From DATFVA01 sp963832715 (GTDB lineage Bacteria; Bacteroidota; Ignavibacteria; Ignavibacteriales; Ignavibacteriaceae): a DNA stretch of 64,000 nucleotides. This document shows, in pieces, positions 10,065 through 19,900 of this stretch (positions are counted from its first letter, which is position 1; each line of letters begins with the position of its first letter). Location of the stretch: the NCBI GenBank assembly GCA_963832715.1, contig CAWHVB010000006.1, forward strand, positions 1-64,000. Direction: 5' to 3'. The translations under genes were made by a program, and so were the position numbers. The notes below the pieces were generated by a model. That model worked only from the letters and a program-made list of their open reading frames with translations. It did not search any database and was not told the origin of the DNA.

Positions 10065-13000
10065 ATGAATACTATTACGGAAACAGTCTATAAAAACCTG
10101 TTCGACATAAATCCCTTTCCGATGATCGTTTATGACACCCGTACTTTTAAGATCCTGGATGTTAATAATGCGGCGACGGATCTTTACGGGTATACACGCT
10201 CCGAATTACTTTCGTTTAAAATAAATTATCTTTTTTTCGAGGAATCTCTTAATGAGATCAATACTTTTGATAAGATTAACGGGACGTCAAGGGTTTATCA
10301 CAGAAAAAAAGACGGCACCAAAATCCCACTGAAGATTAAATCATCTGAAATCGTTTATGACAATAAGCCTGCACGGCTGGAAACTATCATTTCTTCATCT
10401 CCCCAGCCGGCAGAGGATTACCTGAGACTGCTTTTCTCTGCAATAGTTGAATCGACGGACGATGCGGTTATCAGTAAGGATCTTGACGGCAAGATTCTTA
10501 GCTGGAACAGCGGCGCTGAAAAGATGTACGGATATAAGGCTGTAGAGGTTATCGGAAAGAATATTGATATTATAGCTCCCCCTGAGAAGAAGGATGAGAT
10601 ACAGGAAATAATGGACAGGCTGAGGAAGGGAGAGAAGTATGATCATTATACAACGAGAAGGCAAACGAAGGACGGCAATATTCTCTGGGTTTCAGTTACT
10701 ATATCCCCATTGAAAAACCTGGCGGGAAAGATAATCGGGGCTTCTGCTATTGCGAGAAACATTTCGAAGTCAAGAGAAAACCTTGCCCGTCTGCAGGAGA
10801 ATGAGATCATATTCAGGCATCTGATACAGAACCTGAGCGAGATCTTTTATGTAAGCGATCCGCGGAAGCCTGAGATCATTTATATGAGCCAGGCTTATGA
10901 AAAAGTTTTCGGTGAGGGAGTGCAGAAAATTTATGAGAATCCTACTGCTTATCTTGATTTAATATTCGAGGAAGATAAAAGTAAAGCGCGGAAAGCAGTG
11001 GCAAAGCAGCTTAAAGGATTATCAACGGATTATACTTACCGGGTAAAGAGGGCCGACGGATCAGCGCGTTACCTGAGGGAGAGAGCGTTCCCCGTGAAGA
11101 ACGAGGAAGGAGAAGTTTTCAGGATAATCGGGATAGCCGAGGATATTACCGAGAGATATGAATCGGAGAAGGCATTACGGAAGAGCGAGTACAGGTACAG
11201 AAGCATCTTTGAATCGACTGCAGTTTCGATGTGGGAAAGCGATTATTCGTTAGTGATGAATAAACTGGAGGTCTTAAAAAGAAAAAATGTAACGAACTTC
11301 AGGAAATACTTTGAGGAGCATCCTGAATTCGTTAATGAATGTTATGAATCTGTGAAGCTGGTAGATGTGAATCCCAAGACTGTTCTTCTGTTTAAGGCAC
11401 AGAATAAAAAGAACATGATGGAAGAGTTCAAAAGAATAAGAACAAAATCATTTGAACCATTTTTTCTTGAACTCCTGATTGTACTGGCAAACGGCGGACG
11501 CCATTTTGAAGCTGAAAATGAGCTTCAGACTTTCACCGGTGAGCCTATAAATATTTATAGTATAATAAGTTTCCCGGAAGATAATTCGCCTTACAAATAT
11601 ACAGTTGCAAGCATCATTGATATTACCGAGAGGAAGAGGACGGAGCGTGCGTTATCCGAAAGCGAGCAGCGATTCAGATTAATGGCAGATACGGCACCGG
11701 TGCATATATGGACGGCAGGTACAGATAAAGGGTTCTATTATTTCAACAAACCATGGCTTGATTTTACCGGAAGATCCATTGATGATGAGATCGGCGAGGG
11801 ATGGTTAAGCAGAATGCATCCCATTGATCTTTCCACTTTCAGGAAAACTTATAATTCGGCATTTGAACGGAAGGAAGAATTCAAGATTGAGTTCAGAATG
11901 TACAGGTACGACGGCGATGAAAGGTGGATGCTTACCCATGGAGTGCCGAGATTTTCGAAAGATGGTGAATTCCAGGGATACATAGGTTCCTCGATAGATA
12001 TCACCGAAAGGAAGAGGAATGAAGTTCAACTTTCAAAAGCGCTGGCAAGTGAAAAGAGAGCAGTAATACTTGCTGAGCAGGTGCAGTCGAGACTTAAATA
12101 CCTTGCAGAGGCAGGCATCATACTAAACTCCTCTCTGAATTACACGGAAACACTGGAATCGCTGGCTGAGCTGCTTACTCCCGCTGTATGCGACTGGTTT
12201 GCAGTTGATCTTTTCATAAAGGAAAAGGCAGAACGGCTGATGGTTTACCACAGCGACCATTCAAAATTACAGCTTGCCGAAGATTTTATGAAAAAATATC
12301 CTGTAGATATGGATGACGATACAGGTGTATCGGGAGTAATAAAAACAGGCAGATCTCTTTTAATAAAAGATCTCGATATGAATTTAGTAAAAGAGAATAT
12401 GCAGGATGAGGAAACTTATAATCTGTTTATGAGGATCGGACTAAAGTCGGTTATGATCGTTCCGCTCAGGGTACGCGACAGGATACTTGGAGCAATTACA
12501 TTATGCACTGCTGAGTCGGGTAAGAAATACGATGAAGAGGACCTGGAATTTGCCGAAAATATTGCACACCGGGCGGCAACAGCAATTGACAATGCAAGTC
12601 TGTTCAGGCAGATTGAAGAACTGAACAGTAATCTTGAATACACTGTACAGCAGCAGCAGAAAGAAATCAAGTTCAGAAAAAAAGTGGAGAAAGAGCTGAG
12701 GGAATCGGAGGAAAGGTTCAGGCTTATAACGGAGAATTCGAACGATTTCATATCGCTGCTGGATGAAAACGGGATTTTCATTTATGCTAATCCTGTTTTT
12801 TCCAGAATACTGGGATACAGCGAGGAAGAGCTGACTGGCAAAGTAAATCCCGAAGACCTTGTTCATCCGGAGGACCGGGAATTTCTTCAGAATTACGGCA
12901 CTAATTCAATAATTGAGCTTAGATACCTAAGGAAAGACGGGGAGCATGTATGGGTTGAGAGCAGCAGTTTAAAAGTCAGCTATCATGGGAAGGAAACAAC

Positions 13001-14090
13001 GATAAGGATATCGCGCGACATAACGGAGAGGAAGCGAATTGAAATAGAGAGAGTAAAGCTGTACTCGCAGCTTGAAGCCCAGAGGATAAGAGTAGACAAC
13101 CTGATAGCGAACGTACCAGGAGTAGTATGGGAAGCATACGGGGATCCTGTTTCACCAAACCAGAAGATAGATTTTATAAGCAGTTATGTTGAAAAGCTGC
13201 TGGGGTATACAGTTGACGAGTGGCTTAACACTCCAAATTTCTGGTACAGGATTGTTCATCCCGATGACAAAGAACCTGCCGGCAGCGAAGCGAAGATAAA
13301 ATTCGACAGCAGGAAGGCGGGAATAAACAGGTTCAGATGGATTGCGAAAGACGGATCGATAGTATGGGTAGAATCACAGTCGACCTGCATATGCGATTCA
13401 GAGGGGAAAGTAATAGGAATGCGCGGGGTAACTATGGATATAACTGAGCAGATAAAGTTTGAGCAGGAGCTAAGTACATCGCTGAAAGAGAAAGAAGTAC
13501 TGCTGAAGGAGATCCACCACAGGGTAAAGAACAATATGCAGATAATATCGAGTCTGCTGAGTCTTCAGTCGAAGAACATCCCTGACAAAGAGACGCAGGA
13601 GATATTCGACGAGAGCAGGAACAGGATAAGATCGATGGCGCTGATACATGAGAAGCTGTATCAGTCGAAGGACTTCTTCAGGATCAACTTCGATGGGTAC
13701 GTGATTGACCTGCTGAACAACCTGATGATCTCTTATGGTCCTAAGGGAAAAAATATAAAAGCGGAAGTAAATATTAAGGATATATCCTTTGACATAGACA
13801 GTGCGATAACGCTGGGACTGATAATAAATGAGCTGGCATCCAACGCATACAAGCATGCGTTTAAGGGAATGCAGAACGGAAAGATTACAGTGAAAATTAC
13901 GAAAGAGAACGGGAAGTATATTCTTACTGTGAAGGACAACGGTACGGGCCTGCCGGACAACCTGGATGTTAAGAGGAGTGAAACGCTGGGGCTGCAGCTT
14001 GTCGATACACTGGTTGGGCAGATGTACGGAAAGTTTGAGATAAGGAATAATGAGGGAACGGAGGCGAGGATTGAGTTCGGTGGAAAGTAG
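10065..14090 (+). CDS. Multi-PAS/GAF sensor histidine kinase (HisKA_2 type)
   Basis: About 1341-aa soluble sensor kinase with no membrane segment. The ATG at 10065 is preferred; a GTG at 10044 is the alternative. PAS domains lie at about 6-115, 120-235, 240-370, a divergent one at 375-525, then 530-655. A GAF domain (about 680-835), a coiled coil, and PAS at 875-990 and 1005-1125 follow. The kinase core has EIHHRVKNN, with the phospho-acceptor His of HisKA_2/HWE-like kinases near residue 1152. Its ATPase domain shows NELASNAYKHAF and DNGTGLP. Kinases of this class often signal to PAS-linked or lone receivers; none is adjacent. It lies alone between two repeat blocks. Signal unknown. Confidence 0.88.
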   Translation: MNTITETVYKNLFDINPFPMIVYDTRTFKILDVNNAATDLYGYTRSELLSFKINYLFFEESLNEINTFDKINGTSRVYHRKKDGTKIPLKIKSSEIVYDNKPARLETIISSSPQPAEDYLRLLFSAIVESTDDAVISKDLDGKILSWNSGAEKMYGYKAVEVIGKNIDIIAPPEKKDEIQEIMDRLRKGEKYDHYTTRRQTKDGNILWVSVTISPLKNLAGKIIGASAIARNISKSRENLARLQENEIIFRHLIQNLSEIFYVSDPRKPEIIYMSQAYEKVFGEGVQKIYENPTAYLDLIFEEDKSKARKAVAKQLKGLSTDYTYRVKRADGSARYLRERAFPVKNEEGEVFRIIGIAEDITERYESEKALRKSEYRYRSIFESTAVSMWESDYSLVMNKLEVLKRKNVTNFRKYFEEHPEFVNECYESVKLVDVNPKTVLLFKAQNKKNMMEEFKRIRTKSFEPFFLELLIVLANGGRHFEAENELQTFTGEPINIYSIISFPEDNSPYKYTVASIIDITERKRTERALSESEQRFRLMADTAPVHIWTAGTDKGFYYFNKPWLDFTGRSIDDEIGEGWLSRMHPIDLSTFRKTYNSAFERKEEFKIEFRMYRYDGDERWMLTHGVPRFSKDGEFQGYIGSSIDITERKRNEVQLSKALASEKRAVILAEQVQSRLKYLAEAGIILNSSLNYTETLESLAELLTPAVCDWFAVDLFIKEKAERLMVYHSDHSKLQLAEDFMKKYPVDMDDDTGVSGVIKTGRSLLIKDLDMNLVKENMQDEETYNLFMRIGLKSVMIVPLRVRDRILGAITLCTAESGKKYDEEDLEFAENIAHRAATAIDNASLFRQIEELNSNLEYTVQQQQKEIKFRKKVEKELRESEERFRLITENSNDFISLLDENGIFIYANPVFSRILGYSEEELTGKVNPEDLVHPEDREFLQNYGTNSIIELRYLRKDGEHVWVESSSLKVSYHGKETTIRISRDITERKRIEIERVKLYSQLEAQRIRVDNLIANVPGVVWEAYGDPVSPNQKIDFISSYVEKLLGYTVDEWLNTPNFWYRIVHPDDKEPAGSEAKIKFDSRKAGINRFRWIAKDGSIVWVESQSTCICDSEGKVIGMRGVTMDITEQIKFEQELSTSLKEKEVLLKEIHHRVKNNMQIISSLLSLQSKNIPDKETQEIFDESRNRIRSMALIHEKLYQSKDFFRINFDGYVIDLLNNLMISYGPKGKNIKAEVNIKDISFDIDSAITLGLIINELASNAYKHAFKGMQNGKITVKITKENGKYILTVKDNGTGLPDNLDVKRSETLGLQLVDTLVGQMYGKFEIRNNEGTEARIEFGGK

Positions 14091-14812
14091 AGCATGGAAT
14101 AATGGAATCGTGGAGGGGTGGAGTTTTGGGGCCAACCTTCACTCTGTTCCGGTTGGTAAACCGGTTGGCAGGTCACGCAGCGTGGATCTGTCATTTCGAC
14201 ATCCGACGTAAGGAGGATGGAGAAATCTTAAGCGATATTTAGAGAAATAGAAATTTTATAAATGATAATACTACGGGGGGATCCTGTAAAGCGATTCGCC
14301 GAATCGCTTCATTTAATTGTAAAGCAATCCGTCAGAGCCGGAGTGAGCAGTGACAAGCCGAACAGGCGTTCGGCTTTACATGTGCAAAGTAAGCCAAACA
14401 GCGCTCGGCTATACAAGTGCCGCTCCATTCGAAAAACTAGATGATTGCAAGATGGAGTTTAATTTGTCTGGGGGAAGGGATCCTGTAAAGCGATTCGCTG
14501 ATTCGCTTCATTTATCTGTAAGGCAATCCGTCAGAGCCAGAGTGAGCAGTCACAAGCCGAACAGGCGTTCGGCTTTACATGTGCAAAGTAAGCCGAACAG
14601 CGCCCGGCTTTACAAGTGCCGCTGCATTCGAAAAACTCGATGATTGCAAGATGGAGTTTAATTTGTCTGGGGGAAGGAATCCTGTAAAGCGAATCGCTGA
14701 TTCGCTTCATTTATCTGTAAAGCGAATCGCTGAATCGCTTCATTTAATTGTAAAGCAATCCGTCAGAGCCGGAGTGAGCAGTGACAAGCCGAACAGGCGT
14801 TCGGCTTTACAT
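14091..14812. repeat. Family D/E hairpin-rich repeat region
   Basis: Begins with an inverted family E copy (about 14190-14235). Then AAGCG-type and AAGCCG-type hairpins alternate, for example 14289-14309 (AAGCGATTC/GAATCGCTT), 14687-14707 (AAGCGAATC/GATTCGCTT) and AAGCCGAACAGGCGTTCGGC at 14355, 14555 and 14788. Between them, GATGGAGTTTAATTTGTCTG repeats twice. Non-coding. Confidence 0.7.
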
Positions 14813-14992
14813 AGAGGTAAAAAAACTTCCCCTCAAAATATACCCCCCCCCGAATAAGTCGAAAGTGAATCGACAAATCGACATAAAGCGGTAAATAGTT
14901 AGAATATGAGCTGGAATCACATAATATTTAGGTCGATTCGTGTTTTTAAAATGGACATGGTATGGACCAAATCGACATAAAATGGTCCAAAG
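14813..14992 (+). repeat. Word-repeat element, copy 2
   Basis: Leader GAGGTAAAAAAACTTCCCC and AAAATATA run into nine C at 14843-14851. The word ATCGAC is at 14869-14874 and 14877-14882, then the core AGAATATGAGCTGGAATCAC at 14901-14920. The inverted word GTCGAT lies at 14932-14937 and ATCGAC returns at 14971-14976. A second pair of words, TGGACC and its inverse GGTCC, is interleaved after the core. Not coding. Confidence 0.6.
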
Positions 14993-15040
14993 GCTGTGCA
15001 AAACTAAAATGGGTGTAAGTTTACCGCAACCAGCCAACAT

Positions 15041-15220
15041 AGAGGTAAAAAAACTTACCCCAAAATATACCCCCCCCCTTAAAAATTGAGAATTTTGGTG
15101 AAAGATCGTCCGAAAAGTGAAAATGTTTAGAATATGAGCCATAATCGAAGAAAAATCCGGACGTTCATCAAAAAAAAGATCGTCCGGGGATCGTCCGGAT
15201 TGCTCAAAGAACGTCCGGAG
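15041..15220 (+). repeat. Word-repeat element, copy 3
   Basis: Leader GAGGTAAAAAAACTTACCCC and AAAATATA run into nine C at 15070-15078. The word GATCGTCCG is at 15104-15112, the core AGAATATGAGCC near 15129, the inverted word CCGGACG at 15157-15163. Forward words return at 15178-15187, 15189-15198 and 15211-15218. Copy 2 and copy 3 are separated by only about 50 bases, which include GTAAGTTTACC, an inverted remnant of the leader. Confidence 0.6.
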
Positions 15221-15239
15221 TTATCGCAGTGTGATTTGA

Positions 15240-15605
15240 TAATACTACAGGGGGAATCCTGTAAAGCGATTCGCTGAATCGCTTCATTTAATTGTAAAGC
15301 GAATCGCTGATTCGCTTCATTTATCTGTAAAGCGAATCGCTGATTCGCTTAAGGGAAGATTTAACAGGCATCCTAATCGGAAATGTGTCGCTGCTCTGCA
15401 GCTCAAAGCCTCCTGGGTAGCACTATTCCTACTAGGGTATCGCCGTTATACGGCGAAGACAGGGTTGTTCTACTAACCTTCTTATCTTCTTGCCGGTCAT
15501 CTCGATACTTTTCTCACTTCGTTATCACTCCGTTCGAAAAACTCGATGACCGCAACGACTTAAGCTGAAGGGTACATCTCGGTACTTTTCTCACTTCGTT
15601 ATCAC
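15240..15605. repeat. Hairpins and diverged family A element
   Basis: AAGCGATTC/GAATCGCTT hairpin at 15264-15284 and neighbours. From about 15369, an element whose reverse complement matches family A in its landmarks: GCTGCTCTGCAGCTC, CCTGG, CCTACTA and a CGCCGT/ACGGCG hairpin. Then one to two family C units. It recurs at about 15885 and 16555. Confidence 0.55.
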
Positions 15606-16036
15606 TCCGTTCGAAAAACTCGATGACCGCGACGACTTAAATTGAAGGTCACATCTCGATACTTTTCTCGTGCGCAGTGCAGTTATAAGCTGAAGAGCAT
15701 TCGGCTTTACACAAGCCGAACAGGCGTTCGGCTTTACAAGTGCAAAGTAAGCCGAACAGCGCCCGGCTTTACAAGTGCCGCTGCATTCGAAAAACTCGAT
15801 GATTGCAAGATGGAGTTTAATTTGTCTGGGGGAAGGGATCCTGTAAAGCGATTCGCTGAATCGCTTGAGGGAAGATTTAACAAGCATCCTAATCGGAAAT
15901 GTGTCGCTGCTCTGCAGCTCAAGGCCTCCTGGGTAGCACTATTCCTACTAGGGTATCGCCCTTATACGGCGAAGACAGGGTTGTTCTACTAACCTTCTTA
16001 TCTTCTTGCCGGTCATCTCGATACTTTTCTCACTTC
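15606..16036. repeat. Direct repeat of about 430 bp, first copy
   Basis: By eye this segment is identical to 16276-16706 (offset 670). It holds a family C end, family D hairpins, the GATGGAGTTTAATTTGTCTG segment and the diverged family A element. Copies of family C fill 16037-16275 between the two. Confidence 0.75.
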
Positions 16037-16275
16037 GTTATCACTCCGTTCGAAAAACTCGATGACCGCAACGACTTAAGCTGAAGGGTACATCTCGATA
16101 CTTTTCTCACTTCGTTATCACTCCGTTCGAAAAACTCGATGACCGCAACGACTTAAGCTGAAGGGTACATCTCGATACTTTTCTCACTTCGTTATCACTC
16201 CGTTCGAAAAACTCGATGACCGCAACGACTTAAGCTGAAGGGTACATCTCGATACTTTTCTCACTTCGCTATCGC

Positions 16276-16706
16276 TCCGTTCGAAAAACTCGATGACCGC
16301 GACGACTTAAATTGAAGGTCACATCTCGATACTTTTCTCGTGCGCAGTGCAGTTATAAGCTGAAGAGCATTCGGCTTTACACAAGCCGAACAGGCGTTCG
16401 GCTTTACAAGTGCAAAGTAAGCCGAACAGCGCCCGGCTTTACAAGTGCCGCTGCATTCGAAAAACTCGATGATTGCAAGATGGAGTTTAATTTGTCTGGG
16501 GGAAGGGATCCTGTAAAGCGATTCGCTGAATCGCTTGAGGGAAGATTTAACAAGCATCCTAATCGGAAATGTGTCGCTGCTCTGCAGCTCAAGGCCTCCT
16601 GGGTAGCACTATTCCTACTAGGGTATCGCCCTTATACGGCGAAGACAGGGTTGTTCTACTAACCTTCTTATCTTCTTGCCGGTCATCTCGATACTTTTCT
16701 CACTTC
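16276..16706. repeat. Direct repeat of about 430 bp, second copy
   Basis: Second copy of the segment at 15606. Near 16268 and 16708 its flanks read CGCTATCGCTCCG, where the first copy has CGTTATCACTCCG. This marks the limits of identity. Two more family C units follow to about 16820; 16821-16977 is an AT-rich leader for the next gene. Confidence 0.75.
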
Positions 16707-16977
16707 GCTATCGCTCCGTTCGAAAAACTCGATGACCGCGACGACTTAAATTGAAGGTCACATCTCGATACTTTTCTCATTCCGCTAGCGCTGCATTCGA
16801 AAAACTCGATGACCGCAACGATCTGAAACAAATATGCTAGGGAGGAATGGAGGGGGCGTATAGAAGAATTAGTAACAACTAACAGGGCAGGGGAAAATGA
16901 AAGGGGAACGCATTTATACTTTGGATTCTATCTCGTATATTAAAATGTTTAAAGGATAAATAAAAAAGATATGCGAT

Positions 16978-19900
16978 ATGGAAAACGGGAATATTCAAAA
17001 ACTCCTTGATATCAATCCAGATGCTGTTTTTATTGCGGAAAAGGATTCCGGCAGGATAAAACACTACAATAAAATATTCAGCCGGAAACTGAAGGATCGG
17101 ACCGATCTAATTCAAAAAAACCTGTTTGAGATTACCGCACCTTCCGAAAAAGAGGGCGTGGATTCTCTTCTTAACAGCAAGGTGTGTGAGGGAGTATTTC
17201 ATTTCATTGATAGTGACGGGAGTCTGACAAGGCAATGGTTATATTCGGAGGAATTTGATCAGGAATCGGTACTTATTTCATTCAAGCACGATTTGAAATC
17301 ATCTGAATCGAATTACCGTGCAGAGCTTATAGACAACCTGAATGACGCTGTAATTGCGGCAGATTTGAACCTTGAAATCACAGCCTGGAACAAGGCGGCA
17401 GAGAGGATTTACGGATATACCGAGAAAGAAGCACTCGGAAGGAATGTAATTGATCTACTGCAGACGGAAATGACCGAAAATGAGCGGCGGAAGTATTTAT
17501 TCGACATGGAGACCAGGGGTTCGGTTCAGCAGGTAGTAACAAGGAAGCATAAAAACGGAACTCCTGTTTTTACTGAAGCCAATACGATAAGTATTCACGA
17601 TGAGAACGGGAAAATATCCGGGTATGTATCTGTAAACCGTGATGTAACTGCAAGGCTGCTTACACTTGAAAAGCTTAAGAGAAGCGAGGAACGATACCGT
17701 AAGTTATTCGATGAGAATCCCCTTCCTATACTGATCTATAAAGAGGGCGATTATTCGATCCTGAGGGCAAACAACGCTGCCGTAAATAAATACGAATACA
17801 GTCCTGCAGAATTTATTAACCTGACTATCGCAGATATTATGGTACCGGAAGCTCATTCCATTTTAAAAGCGATTGAAGCAGGTGACGACAGGGAGAAACG
17901 GGAGGGCAGGTTTTTCAGTCTAAGCAAATCGGGAAAACGGATATATATCGAATATACATCGACGCGCATCAGGTACAAAGAATTCAATGCCCGGCTGGTT
18001 GTAATAAACGATATTACGGAAAAACAAAAAACCGAAGAGAAGCTGTACGATTATTCATCCAAGCTCGAGACGATAGTCAAAAATCTTCCTATGGTACTGC
18101 TTGAACTTGACGAGAGCGGAAATTTCATACTTCAGAAAGGGAAAGCACTTTCTTCTGCAGGATTCCAGGAGGGGCAGCTGGTTGGACAGCCGGCCGCAGA
18201 AATACTGGGAGAAATTGAAGTAACTCAGCCGAATGGTGAAGTAATCAGAGTAGATAAAGTGATACCGAGGGTATTAAGCGGTGAGATAGTTGCAGGACAC
18301 ACAAATATGTCGGGCCGCTATTTTGATAATTATTTTGTTCCGGTAAAGAACGACAATGAAAAGGTGACAGGGCTGCTCGGCGTTTGTCTTGACATAACAG
18401 AAAGAGTAGAGTTTGAGAAATCGTATCATGCCACGGAGGAAAGATTCAGGCTGATTGCGGAGAACACGAGTGAACTAATATCGATGGTCTCGGGCGGGAA
18501 ATATATGTATATAAGTCCTTCTTACGAAAGAGTACTGGGTTATTCCACAGACGAGTTGAAGCAGATGGGACCTTTGTCGCTTGTTCACCACGATGACCTG
18601 CCTGCCCTGAGACACTGGCAGGAGGCAGGGATGCTTCAGTTCAGAGTAAAGAATAAGAACGGCAGATGGCACTGGGTGGAAGGCGAGAGTTTCGCGATTT
18701 CGGGAGACCCGGTAATAGTTGTAGGTATTGCGAGGGACGTAACCCAGCGAAAGCTTGCTGAAGAGAGACTCAGGGACAGCGAGGAAAGGTACCGGTTATT
18801 ATTCGAGAGGAATCCTTCTCCGATGTTTGTTTACGATGAGGAAACCTACAGATTCACTGCAGCAAATGAATCTGCTGTAATTCATTACGGTTATTCAAAA
18901 GAAGAATTTCTCGGGATGACGATAATGGATATAAGACCTGAAGAAGATTTGCCGGCATTAAATCATATACTGGTAAATCAGCGCCAGGGAATGAACAAGT
19001 TCGGAGTTTGGCGGCACAGAAAAAAGAACGGAGAACTGATAAATGTTGACATCACCACGCATAAGATCTCTTTCAACGGCAAGCCATCGTGGATAGTTCT
19101 GGCAAACGATGTAACAGACAAAGTTAAAGCTGAAAGAGCACTGAGACAGAATGAGGAGAAATACCGGCTGCTGTTTGACAACAATCCTCTGCCGATGTTT
19201 GTATACGACCAGGAAACCTACAAGTTCCTGGATGTAAACCACTCGGCTATTGACCGTTACGGGTATACAAAAGAAGAATTCCTTGAAATGAGCATAATGG
19301 ATATTCGTCCCAATGTTGATGCATCCGGATTTAACGAACTCCTGAGAAAAAGGAAGAACGGAATGTTAAAGTTCGGTATCTGGAGACATATATTAAAAAA
19401 CGGTTACATAATAAACGTCGATCTTATAACACACTCGATTTCGCTTAACGGAAGACCGGCGAGGATAGTGCTTGCCAATGATGTAACTGAGAAAGTAAAA
19501 GCCGAAAGTGCGATGCGGCAGAGTGAGGAAAAATACCGGCAGATAGTTGAGAATGCGAACGAAGGCATACTCCTGATAAACTCAGAGGCAGATGTAACTT
19601 TTATTAACGACAAGCTTGCAGATATAATCGGTTATTCCAAAGAAGAAGCCGAAGGCAGATCCGTATTTGAATTCATCTATAAAGAAGATGCAGATGATGC
19701 CCGCGATTACATCCGGAAGAACGCGGATGGAGAGAAGGAAGCATTTATATTCAGGTTCAGACACAAAGAAGGGACCGAAAGATGGGTAACGGCCAACGCA
19801 GTACCGGTGATGGACGAAAGCAATAAATACTCGGGCGGCCTTGCATTAATTACTGACATAACACAGCAGAGGAAAGCAGAGGCAGCATATCAGCGGATAA

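Noticed and set aside
13470..14194. Long minus-strand frames opposite the kinase end
   Set aside because: They overlap the HisKA_2 and ATPase region on the plus strand, which has strong motifs; the opposite frames have none.
14262..16754. Several short reading frames with a recurring KPNRRSALHVQSKPN-like peptide
   Set aside because: They are translations of the family C and D repeats in several frames on both strands, without family resemblance.
2069..16977. Insertion sequence or transposase in the repeat-rich part
   Set aside because: No transposase, integrase or target-site duplication was found; the repeats are non-coding only.
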